A stretch of 64,000 bases of DNA, taken from positions 1,116,001 to 1,180,000 of the forward strand of contig SAXG01000006.1 of assembly GCA_012932865.1 (NCBI GenBank), in the 5' to 3' direction. The first letter of the stretch is position 1. Each line of letters begins with the position of its first letter. Source of the stretch: Amylostereum areolatum. Lineage: Eukaryota; Basidiomycota; Agaricomycetes; Russulales; Stereaceae. Under the pieces are notes generated by a model. It saw nothing but the letters and a program-made list of their open reading frames with translations. It had not been told where the DNA came from and searched no databases. The translations under genes and the position numbers were made by a program. This document shows positions 10,041 to 20,096 of this stretch, piece after piece.

Positions 10041-10481
10041 GCAGACGTGACTTCCGCGCTCAAGGCACTCGAAGACCGCATGTTTGCCCATGTCGAGAAC
10101 CTCTTCACAAAGAGGTTCAATGGACAAGCTCACATCCTCCACCGTGTGGAGCATGCGGTGTGCATCCCTCGCGGTGAGCGCCTGCCTGAGGCCCTTGCCT
10201 CCACCTCCACGTCCAACACTACCATGTCCAACACCACCACGTCTGACAACTTGAGGTCCAACAACGTGAGGCCCGACCCCGCCCTTTCCCCTATTCCCGA
10301 TGCTGCCATCACTCCCACCATGTCCGCCGAGCTCGACATCCGCCTCAGGGTGATGGAAAGGAACTTCCTCATCTCACTCAACAGACTGATTGATGCAAGA
10401 TTCACGGAAGTTTTCTCGGAGATCGATGACCTCCGAAAGGCTCTGGCTGGTGTCGGAAAGGGCGAGTCTGGCAAGGAGTGA
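10041..10481 (+). CDS. unrecognised coiled-coil protein fragment
   Basis: An open frame enters from the LTR and ends at 10481. The first Met within it is at 10080. It starts with helical residues (SALKALEDRMFAHVENLF), has a low-complexity Ser/Thr/Asn middle (repeated SNTT), and ends with a coiled-coil-like segment (LDIRLRVMERNFLISLNRL). No family recognised. The 5' end is lost at the element A boundary. The minus-strand ORF 14866-15246 is of similar character, so the two may be related, but this rests on composition only. Confidence -1.
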   Translation, partial: ADVTSALKALEDRMFAHVENLFTKRFNGQAHILHRVEHAVCIPRGERLPEALASTSTSNTTMSNTTTSDNLRSNNVRPDPALSPIPDAAITPTMSAELDIRLRVMERNFLISLNRLIDARFTEVFSEIDDLRKALAGVGKGESGKE

Positions 10482-11160
10482 GGTAATTGGGTCGGTTTCT
10501 TGGGTCGGTATCTTGGGTAGCTTTCTTGAACTTACATGTTTTGATTGTTGTCGCCTCCGCCGCGCATGCTTATTTATCGTCATCGCTATCCTTTGTATTT
10601 TCATGATGTATATAGTTCTACAATAATCTGTACATACAAAGTTAGTTGGCAATATACACAGTTGCCTTTACTATGGGAAAGCAGGAAGTTCTGAACAAAA
10701 CTGTACAGCAGAAGATTGTCCGTCAGGATGTGAATGTTTCTCGTCTTGTCTTCACCCACCACCACTCATAACACACAACACACATGAGCATCAAACAACC
10801 CACACCTAGTCCGCTCCGCTAGGAGACTGCATCGCCCCCACACCGACCCACCTCCGACGGAGCACAGGCGTACAGGAGAGCCTATTACAATGCTTGGTTC
10901 CTCCGTACTCACAGGTAAGGGTCTGTCTGATTTTATGCTGTCAAATACTGATGATCTCGAAGTATCTATCCTGGCGTTTTGGAGGGAGAAATAATTGAAA
11001 CATCATGGAGGGCCCATGCTCAAGAGGTACATTATCATGTTATTTGTACGCATGTTTTCCTCACAACGGGGGTGTATTAGGCCGACTTTGACACAAAGTG
11101 AATGTTCAATATGAAGTATCTGTCTACACAGAAACCCATTTTGTAACTACGCGATGTCCA
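10482..11160 (+). other. non-coding or decayed exon region
   Basis: No long frame. Intron-like segment 10915-10962 (GTAAGG..AG, 48 bp) sits between short exon-like pieces reading AYYNAWFLRTH and YPGVLEGEIIETSWRAHAQE. This suggests a decayed plus-strand gene. Nothing else recognised. Confidence -1.
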
Positions 11161-14100
11161 TTATCTGACCTTCCGTTTCTTTGCCACCCAATCCGACGTA
11201 TTGGGAATGCTGGAAGAACCTGCACCTTGTCCTAATGAAGTGTCTCCGCCCTTGTGCGCCTTGGCAATTAGTCTTGGCTTCGGTTTCTTCTTGTATGTCC
11301 GTGGCTTGGTAAGCTCGGGTGCTGGATATATTGAATCTCCCTTTGACGGTGGCTTTCGTATACGCTTTGGGGATGCAGGCATCCAATAGTTCCCAGGTGT
11401 TGGTAGCGGGATTTGTGGTGTCGGAATCGCTGTCAGAATTTGCGGTATCGGAACGGCCGTCGGATTTGGCAGTGTCGGACTGGATAGCTGAACTTGTGGT
11501 GTTGGAACTGTTTCTGTTTCGGAAATAGGGGCCTGGTTCGAGTTGTCCACAAAGTGAACGTGCCGTGGAAGTTGAACCATCTCCACATCCATTGCGTCTT
11601 CGTCCTCAGACATGTCGGAATCTGAAAAATCAAACTCGATGGGTGGCCTGTACAGCTTCTGTAGGAGTTCTGAGTTGGAGGTGCTCCCTGCATTGTCTTC
11701 TTCCACCTCAGATGAGCTGGGCATTTCGATAGGTGGCAGACGGAGGGCTGCATCCATCTCCATTAACGTATCTGTTGCTGTCCTTCTTGTATCAGGCTCC
11801 CTGTTACTAAGTTGACCTTTGGTCACTTGATGTGGCTTTGGACGTGATTCTAGACACAAGAATGTGGTGAGTAGAGTATCTGTTAGGGCAACATTCAGCA
11901 TGAACTGGATGGTCCAGCTCTAGGTGGTGCGGAGGCGATGGTGATATCCTTGTCATCACTTCTTGGGATAACAATTGCTCCTCTTGGGGGTTGGGTGGAG
12001 CGAGCAGGGTTACGACACCTGAGAGAAGGTGGAAGATGGAGGTCCGATGTCTGGTGCTATCTACAGTGCAGTCTCGGCAGATTGAATCATGGCCTCAACT
12101 GTGTTGATCCACCACCAAGTGTTTTCCCTGCCTGGGTATTCGGACAGACATCCAATGCATGACTTCTGTAGGGTCTCCCGAGCATAAACACCAGATGGAG
12201 TGTCATCACTTGCCCATAATTCCAATCCTTGCTGACTAGCAAACCAAAAGCTGAAGTCGTGGTCATATAAGCCCAGAAGGAGTAGAGCTACTGATGCACA
12301 CTCCCTGCCAGCCCACAAGCCATCTTCTTTCTCCCAGAGATAAGTTGGTTTATTGGAGGTCACGTCCGCGACCAATTGTTGGACATATATGATGTTGGGC
12401 TCATATCGGTGGATGATAGCATCTAGCCAACACTTCGATGATGACCATAACCCCGCATGGTGGAATGGTGGCTGGAAGCAGATAATCACTATTTGTTTTC
12501 TGAAAATGACTGTTAGCCTACCAGAGCGCATATGTCAGAAGTTCAACGTGCCGGAATGGAATAGCAAACATTGATCAGGTGGTGGAACTATGTGTCCAAA
12601 CTGAGAGTCCTAAGGTACTTCACCTCATGAGTGGGTTTTTGTTGCACTGTTTCTGGCGGAAGGCCTGGCCAGCAGGGACGTGGCCACACTTCAGGTTGCT
12701 CCAATTTATCACGTTTGTCCTCCGACGCTTCTCCGACATAGTCTATAATCTGCTTTTCAACACGATATTGAGGGTCATCGGATCCTGACGCAAAATTCTA
12801 GGGAGGACTTAATACCGCCTCATCTGAGCTTTCAGCAGGTGCCTGTGCTCGTGCCTTCCCCAATGCCTTCTTCTTTGGGGTCCTGGTCAATTTCCGACGG
12901 CGTCTGCGTGTCGGACATGCTGGGGTTTCAGGGGTTTCTGAGACTTGAACGCCTGGTGGCTCGGTTGTCGGAGGAGCTTTCAAAGAAGCGGTGTCTTTCA
13001 TGCGACCCCAGCGCTTCGCAGCCGGACGAGCAGGGATGAACTGCCTATCTTGATTATCATCATCAGTGTCATCATCGCCCTTGATTGCCTCCGTCTCCGC
13101 TTCGACCTCCGGCTTCCACTGTCGGAGAGAAGCAGGCACTGCAGGTTTTATCTCCTTCTTCACAGCTACATGATAGAAGGAAAATCCACGCCCATTCTCT
13201 TGCATATTTGCTTCGATAGCCACATAAAATTTATTCCACTGTACGGCGGACCATTTGCCAGGCTCTGTCAGTGTCAACCAGGAGAGAGGAAGTAAGGAGG
13301 GGGCGAAAAAGGTATCTTCGGTATTGTATTGGAACATCTTCCATATGACATGGGCTGACGACAAATCCACATCAATGCCTAGTCAAAACATGAGTTGTAA
13401 AGGGACGTGGGATTGCACGCAGACGTACAATACTCTGTGGTTAGGTATGCACGAGTCCATGCACATTTTTCATTGACCAACAGTTTTTCCGATGTCCACG
13501 CAGTCTGGGGGAGCTGTGGCAGTCCATTGTTAAAAGTCATCTTGGGCCAGGGCTTCTTCAGATTTCCTGACTTTGTGACATTCACCATCGGACCCTTCAG
13601 ATTTGCTTTGAAGGCTGATTGTCGGAATGTTAGCCTGTATGCATGTCCAACGTAATGTTAGCCTACTGTGGCATGATCGTCCCCAGTCATCAATTAAATC
13701 GTCCAGCCGCTCTGTTGCGTACTTTGGAAACTGCTCCACAAAAGGTTGACTGGTGTACCTGCAACCGACTCTGAACTCAAAACTGTCGGAGGTGGGTGAT
13801 CAGTTCGATATTGCTGCCACGATGATAAGAACATATGTACCAATCAGCCTTGAAACTCCCTTCGGGGAGGGTCGGAATAGCTCCGAAAGTCAACAAAGGG
13901 ACTCCGCACATTGTCCATGCTTTGATGTGTGCCTCGTATATTATCTTCGGAAGAAGAAGGCGGGTGTACCTACATTGCTGTGAACAGGCTGTCAAACACA
14001 GAAAGGTCAGGACAAACATACTCAGCCTTCAGATGGTCCAGCACACCGCCAGCATTGTACTTGGATTAGACCTTCTCGACTCCAACCTTTGTTCTGGGGT

Positions 14101-14686
14101 AAGCTCCTTCAATATCTGTGACAGGGCAGGCTGGTAACATTTCAACTGCAGATTTGCACATTTCTCCCGGTCACTGTCAGACATTGCTGCCACAAGCTTG
14201 TCGCGCCGCTGCAGGATCTCCTTCTCAAAGACAATGCAAAAAATCCGATGGAATGAAAAGCCATCATGATGTGTTATCCATTCACGAGGGTGTTGGACAC
14301 GGGTTTCACTGTATAGGTGGAGGCGGATGACCTATTTATCTAATTTTTAGCATGAGTCCGAAAATCCATGAGAGGCTACGCACTGTGCACCATTCAACAA
14401 ACTTTGGATCAACTCTCTTTGTTGGAAGTCGGTCTGGAGGATAGTTCTTCCCATTGTGGACTTCAGAAAAGAACGGTCTGAAGTGCTTTCTTAACCAGGC
14501 TGGTCGGGCGGCCCACTTGATATGGCGAAACTTGTCCACATGCCTGGCGACCCAATCCAGTTTGTCGGGAAGGATTTCCGGGAGCTCGGTGACAACAGTG
14601 TCAGGAACATGGGCGTCTAGAAGATCTCCGGCGTCATCTCCAAAGTCCCAGGAGTAGATATCTCCGTCTTCATCCCCACTAGACAT
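11161..14686 (-). CDS. unrecognised spliced gene or genes
   Basis: Minus-strand multi-exon coding. Exon 1 is clear: ATG 14686 to 14384, 101 codons (MSSGDEDGDIYSWDF..KFVEWCT). A 52-bp intron follows (14332-14383, GTGCGT..TAG). Exon 2 from 14331 reads VIRLHLYSETRVQHPREW and continues in frame to about 14080 (FEKEILQRRDKLVAAM, LTPEQR). Later coding-like blocks lie at about 13777-13980, 13530-13730, 12798-13390 (WKMFQYNTEDTFF, KWSAVQWNKFYVA; basic C-terminus RRRRRKLTRTPKKK), 12061-12530 (WASDDTPSGVYARETLQKS) and 11161-11900 (acidic, Pro-rich, ending WVAKKRKVR, a possible nuclear signal). Exact splicing is unresolved and more than one gene is possible. No known domain. Confidence -1.
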
Positions 14687-14865
14687 GTCGCAAAGGGCCA
14701 ACACAGGAATGACGCCTGTCAAGGAAATATGGTGGAGACAGGAGACAAGTGCCAGCACACACTTCTCGTGTAGGGAAACAGTCACATGCAATTCACAATA
14801 AACACAAATACATGATCACGGCCCAAAATACCTGTCCGGGCCGGAGTTCAACCAGTCCATGTACC

Positions 14866-15246
14866 CTACAAGTCCTCAAGCTCTCCAAGCTCATCCTCCT
14901 CATCATCCGTGTCACGCTTGCTAGCACCAACCTCAAACTCGACCTCCAACTCTTCAACATCTGACTCAAGTGTTTCATCCCATTCAATTTTCTCCTGCGC
15001 TGGGACAATGAAATGAGGCATGTCCTCTTCATCTCCCTCGTTGGGGAGTTGGAGAGGAGTTGGAGAATGGGAGGCGTCACCGTGCGGAGTCAAATCCCGC
15101 ACGGGAGGCGAAGCTGACCGTGGAGTGGAGTTTCGGACAAGGGCCTCGCAACGGCTAAGGTTCTCGCGCACCCTCACGAGCTCGTTGGACAGCGTATCCA
15201 CCCGAGTGTGGAGCTGTTCCATGACCCTAGAAAGGCCTTGAAACAT
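14866..15246 (-). CDS. small acidic coiled-coil protein, unrecognised
   Basis: 126 codons from ATG 15246, twelve bases from the 5' LTR of element B. The N-terminus is coiled-coil-like (LSRVMEQLHTRVDTLSNELV), the middle is Ser/Pro-rich and the C-terminus strongly acidic (DTDDEEDELGELEDL). It could be the first exon of the minus-strand gene below it or a separate gene; 14687-14865 shows no clear exon. Function unknown. Confidence -1.
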   Translation of the reverse strand: MFQGLSRVMEQLHTRVDTLSNELVRVRENLSRCEALVRNSTPRSASPPVRDLTPHGDASHSPTPLQLPNEGDEEDMPHFIVPAQEKIEWDETLESDVEELEVEFEVGASKRDTDDEEDELGELEDL

Positions 15247-15257
15247 AAGGAGCTCGT

Positions 15258-15682
15258 TATCACAGATCGCTCCATTTCTCTCTTCGTTTGCAGACCTCGT
15301 ACACGCAACGCGTCATGGCACATGACTTTCCTTCGCATCACATGCTCCAACGACGTCATTGCTCCGGACTTCCGAGTGGGGTTCCGCATCCTTATCTATG
15401 ATGTCATCGCTCCGGACTCCCGTCCTCCACCCCATGACTCCTTTCCTATTGTCTCCCCCCGCTCGCACCACTATTGCATCACATCACATCATTGTTCCCA
15501 CTTGTATATAAGGACAGTGTCTCTTCTCCCTTTTCCTTAGACTGTCCATCTCGTCATACGGTACTGTAGCGCACGTTGCACTACCCTAGGCCTGACACTC
15601 TTGAATCCATCTGTTCTCTCTTGCTCCTCCCATCGTCGCGACTTAGGCAGTTCTATCAGTCTCATAAACTGTGTTTCTGACA
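15258..15682 (+). repeat. 5' LTR of element B
   Basis: About 425 bp, beginning TATCACAGATCGC (A's LTR begins TGTCACGGATCGC) and ending TTTCTGACA. Homologous to the LTRs of A, including the TATATAAGG box at 15505-15513 and TTTTCCTTAGACTGTCC after it. The first dinucleotide is TA instead of TG. CCTGGACAGTCT follows at 15683, a possible primer-binding site. Confidence -1.
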
Positions 15683-15748
15683 CCTGGACAGTCTACACTA
15701 CGCCTACCTCGCACCCCTCTCCCCTATACCTCCCTCGCTGTCTCTATA

Positions 15749-16303
15749 ATGTTAAAAAACCCCACCCTGGAACCTACCGCTGAACCGATCTTTCTCACCT
15801 TCAATCTCCAAGCATTCAACCTCAATCGCAACGCCCCCTTCCCCTGGCCCCGAGCAAATGCGGCCACCGTCGATCGCATACGAGCTCTCAAACTCCTCTG
15901 TAGGGAACATACCTGGAAGGTCCACGGAGTCAATTGCCGCATATACGAGTGGCACTGGAATCACGATCACGGTAGGCAGACAATCCTCTGCCTCTACGCT
16001 CGTGTCGTTGCGTGCTTTGACGTAGATTGGGACCAGTTCGATTTCTCGATTCACTCCCCCACCTGGAACACCTGTTCCAACACCCATCTACCTCCATCGA
16101 TCATCCGACACAACTTCTCCACCATCTACAATTTTGCAATCCCCACACCGGAATCTACCCTGCCACCAGTCCTCCGTCCCACTATCAAGGGCAAGACCCT
16201 CCACCACCATCACCTCAAAAACAAGATCTGCCAGGCTGTAAAAGCCGGCTACCTCACCCAGAAACTCCTCGGTCGTCACCCCGTCGCGGCCGACTTCTTC
16301 TAG
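15749..16303 (+). CDS. element B upstream ORF (ORF0)
   Basis: 184 codons from ATG 15749 (MLKNPTLEPTAEPIFLTF) to TAG 16303, ending DFF. It is collinear with the element A ORF: PFPWPRANAATVDRIRALKLL, HTWKVHGVNCRIYEWHWNHD, HGRQTILCLYARVV, FDFSIHSPTWNTCSNTHLPP. No known domain recognised; rich in His, Trp and Cys. It lies 67 bp after the LTR, before the gag region. The gag-side frame is +1 here but -1 in A, so a conserved frameshift link is not supported. I infer a separate accessory protein. Confidence -1.
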   Translation: MLKNPTLEPTAEPIFLTFNLQAFNLNRNAPFPWPRANAATVDRIRALKLLCREHTWKVHGVNCRIYEWHWNHDHGRQTILCLYARVVACFDVDWDQFDFSIHSPTWNTCSNTHLPPSIIRHNFSTIYNFAIPTPESTLPPVLRPTIKGKTLHHHHLKNKICQAVKAGYLTQKLLGRHPVAADFF

Positions 16304-17553
16304 AACCATTGCTTCCCAAACCTTCACCCGTCCCCCCACCCCCGCGTTCCCCCCGGGTATCTTCCGTGACTATTGTCCATATGAGTACTCCGTCCTCACC
16401 TCCATAGACACCAAGAGACTGGTACATTGGGCCCACAACCCTCCTGAAGAAAGCAGGCAAGACTGGTACTTTCAAGGAGGCGACTATCTCACAGACAAAG
16501 ACTTTGATCTTGCAACCGACACCCTTACCGCCTTCCTTGACCTACCCGCATCCTCTTCCCCACCGCCCCGCTGATCCACTGTCCTCTCCCCCCCCAGGGG
16601 ATTCAAGTTCGACAGCATCACCAAGAAGTGGTACACGTATCGACGAAACCGGCAAGGAACACCAGGGCGCACAGTAGTTGAGTGGCAGCCCTCTAGTACC
16701 AACCCTGTTCAGGATCTCTGGTTTTGGAGACATAACCAGGAGCTCGTCACACCCCTTGACTTCCAAGTCGCACGTGAAGTCCAAATCGAGCTCGACGAAG
16801 CTGAAGAACATTGCAAGGGACTCCGACGCCAACAAGCAGAAGCCTTCACCCGATCCCTCGACGTCGCCCTCCCTGCTGACAAAATGTCTGATGAAGAAAC
16901 CAAACCCTCGACCACCTCCAAGCGCGAGATCGGCCCCAAGCCGAAGCCTTTCAAAGGCGATAGACGCGATACCCTCCGGTTCTCCCTCGAGCTCCGCATG
17001 TTCCTGCGCGTTAACAAAGATATTTACGCCACAGATGACGCAAAGATGATGCTCCTCCTCAGCCTGATGGAGGGAGACACAGTGAACTCTTGGGCCACGC
17101 ACCGCCGCATGGAGCTCTTTGCCGACGAGGACAAGAAGGAAGAAGCCGAGGACTCTGGAAAAACACCTCCAAAGCTCCATTACAGCACCTACAAGGAGCT
17201 TTCGGATAGGTTTGGTCGAGACTTTGTACCCATCGAACCGAAGATGGAGGCCCAGCGTAAGATCAATGAGCTCACAATGACTACTTGGGACATCACTGAC
17301 TTTATCACCAAGTTCGAGCTACTGGCGACCATGTCGAAATACGACAAGGAAGCACTAATCCACTTCTTCAAGAAAGGACTGCAGTGCGACCTTGGCAAGC
17401 AGGTGGGCCGATCATATTCATTCCCCACCAACCTTGCAGAGTGGAAGGAGCGCGCCCACTGCATCAACCACCAGTGGCTCAAAGAAAACCCAGAGAGGAA
17501 GAGCAGTCAGTCCAAGGGGGCTGTCGCGCTCACCTCGAACGGTTCAGCCAACG
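16304..17553 (+). pseudogene. element B gag, N-terminal part
   Basis: The extension contains GIFRDYCPYEYSVL, VHWAHNPPEES, a TGA at about 16573 (CGA to TGA likely) and GFKFDSITKKWYTYRRN, TVVEWQPS. The gag core follows from ATG 16884: IGPKPKPFKGDRRDT, MLLLSLMEGDTVNSWA, LIHFFKKGLQCDLGK. It is interrupted at 17553 by element C. The capsid-like core continues after C at 31482. Confidence -1.
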
Positions 17554-18107
17554 TGTGACGACACGCGTCAATAGCCCCTATCTTTTTCCTCAAAGGGACT
17601 TACGCCCTTTTCATTTTGTTACAACGGTGGAAGGACATTGTTTTGGACTGGGGATTATGGCTGGGTTGGTCACGTGACTAAGCACGTGTTTCTCTTCACA
17701 TGACGTATCACCTGATTTCGGACTTTGGAACTCCGCTTACACGCACAGCATAGAATCAGTGCACAGGATTGGTAGAATAGGATTACTGTACTTAGGATAT
17801 TATGTGGGTCAAGGGGCTCTGAAGTGGGTCACCCTAGTAGTATAAAAGGAGTGCATGTAGCGAGCCTAGTCCTCATCTCGACCTCTTGGTCTTTGGACTA
17901 GGTAAGCAGTGTTTCTACTGTATCTTAGAACTGCGACTAATGCTAAACTTGTCTTTGGACTAGTCGTTTGCAGTGCCTAAGTTGTGCCCCTGCAGCTTCG
18001 CGCGCTGACCTGTGTAGTCGCGCTCGAGGAGGTTGACTTCGAGTTTCTTTCTTGTTTTTGTTGTGTGTTGTTGTTGTTGTCGGCACGTGATCGACTCCGT
18101 CGTCACA
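17554..18107 (+). repeat. 5' LTR of element C
   Basis: Begins TGTGACGACACG and ends CGTCGTCACA. TATAAAAGG box at 17841-17849 and a GTTGTT repeat near the end. It differs from the 3' LTR by G/A, T/A, G/C and G/A, as read by eye. Confidence -1.
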
Positions 18108-18803
18108 TTAGGTCAAGATCTCTCGCATGCACCCTGCTCTGAAGGAGTAGCTTGTGCGACAAGTCGTTCCCTTCGTGTTCGAGTCCCAGTTGAGCCCACT
18201 TCGCTTGTACGCGCACATTCACACGGATAGAATAACGTGTTCCGTACCACTCTGGGCGGCGCGTTTGTAGTGAAACCTTCGGGCAGATCTACGCGGCTAC
18301 GCTTGTCTTTGCCTTACCACGGGCGGACCGAGTCAATTCTTGAAGTTGCACCTTTGGTGTAGGAGCTTGTGAAACGCGGCTTCGAACGGCAAAATTACTG
18401 GTTGCCGCTGCACCCTTGTGAGACGCTAGTCGGAACGTCCCCACCAACAGGCCGAGGAGGCTGAGGAAATCAGGGGTAGACGAATCGTGAATCTGGGGAT
18501 AAAGTGCCTGTGATAGGCGACGACTTTGGGAATCTTTCGGTTCAGAGCTTGCACTGCTGGGGCCAATCCCTTGGTTAGGCCAACGAAAGTATCCCTGCTT
18601 AACCTTCCAACACGTTCCCTCGACCACCAGGACAAGCCGGTCCTGCGTACCTTAACCCAGATGAGTTCGATTCAGATGACGACCCACTCGATACCGATCT
18701 TATCGTCGACTTTGAACTTTGGGATCAACCCGACGACTACCACTATCAACCCGACAACTCCAACGCCCTCCTACTTCTCTTCGACGAGCTCCCACCGAAC
18801 AAC
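18108..18803 (+). other. element C leader
   Basis: Untranslated leader between LTR and gag. No recognisable primer-binding site directly after the LTR (TTAGGTCAAGATC). From about 18610 the gag frame is already open (PDEFDSDDDPLDTD and on), but its first ATG is 18804. Confidence -1.
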
Positions 18804-20096
18804 ATGGACGCTGATCAGCTCCAACTGCTCCTCCAAGGTCTTGGTACCACGCTGGAGAACCTCAATAACACGATGGCCGGCATCAATACGGCGGTTGGTG
18901 ACATCAACATCGCCATGGGAGATATCAATACAGCAATGAATGGTGTCAACACGGCGCTTGGCGCAAACAACGGCCTCCTGACAACAGCCAACCAGACGAA
19001 TCAGGCGCTGGGAACTGTTCTCTAAACGATGACAAACAGCCAAGGCGCGCTCGCGCACGCCATTACCAACTTCAACCCAAACCCTGTAGGGCAGACCTCG
19101 GGGGGAGACAAGTCCGTGGTGCCCTCGCTGCCTAAGTTCGATGGCAAAGGAAAAGGACCGGAAGCTCGCCACTTCCTGGCTGCCTACCAGAGCTGGGCAA
19201 TGACAATGGGGACAAAGCTCAACGTCCTCAATGCCAACACCCACCAATGGGAAATGGTGGACCGTCTGTGGATCCAGGCGGCCCTCAACTTCCTTACGGA
19301 CGAGGCACACACGTGGGCGCTTCCCCACATCGAGGCCCTGAACGTGGGCAACACCCCTTTTGCCAACTGGGGCGCGTTCGTCGACGACTTCAAACGGCGC
19401 TTCATGCCGATCGACGTCTCCTTGGTCGCAAAGGAAGCGATCAAGAAGCTCTTCCAAGGGGATATGGACATTCCCCACTACAAGGCCCGCTTTGACGAGC
19501 ACGCAGCGCAAACCGGCTGGTCGGACAATGACCTCCACGACAGGTTCTACGATAACCTATCGGACCGCGTAAAGGATGGACTCGTCAACGTCCAAGCCAA
19601 CACCGATACGTTGGCGGACCTGGCCAAGTGGGCAACAGAAGTTGATCGTCAGCAGCGCAACCGCCGCAACGAGAAGCGTGGCAAGGGGAGCGAGCCTTCG
19701 CGCCCCTCCAGGCAGTCTTCGGCCTCGGCCGACCTGGACGCCATGCAGGTCGACGCGACCGGCAACGGCAAGACCCTCATCTCCTATCGCAAGGAAATGC
19801 AGGGGAAGTGTTACGGGTGCGGGTCGAAAGACCACACCAAGGCAAACGGCGGGCACGAGCGCGACATCTGTCGCCACTGCGGCAAGACGGGCCATCGGGC
19901 CAACGTCTGCATAGACCAATACCTGGGCAAGCCTCAGCTGAAGAAGGTCACAGGCACATCGGACAGCGACGCTACGGTCTCATCCGGCTCGACCTCCTCA
20001 GCTCCGGACAGCGCAGCGGCAGATCTGTTGCAGAAGTTAATGAGCCAGCAAGTGGAGCTGGCGAAGCAGATAGAGGCGCTTAAGGCGTCTTTTTAG
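18804..20096 (+). pseudogene. element C gag
   Basis: Starts MDADQLQLLLQGLGTTLENL. A heptad-like Asn-rich repeat follows (GINTAVGDINIAMGDINTAM). TAA at 19023-19025 interrupts the frame (CAA to TAA fits), and it resumes MTNSQGALAHAI. The capsid block contains VPSLPKFDGKGKGPEARHFL and FANWGAFVDDFKRRFMP. Two cysteine motifs follow: CYGCGSKDHTKANGG (irregular) and CRHCGKTGHRANVC (regular CX2CX4HX4C). The C-terminus is a short coiled coil (LLQKLMSQQVELAKQIEAL). It stops at TCT TTT TAG AAC, the same context as element A. Confidence -1.

Noticed and set aside
18171..18182. GTTCGAGTCCCA, a box B-like sequence in the element C leader
   Set aside because: No box A at the right distance and no tRNA fold around it.
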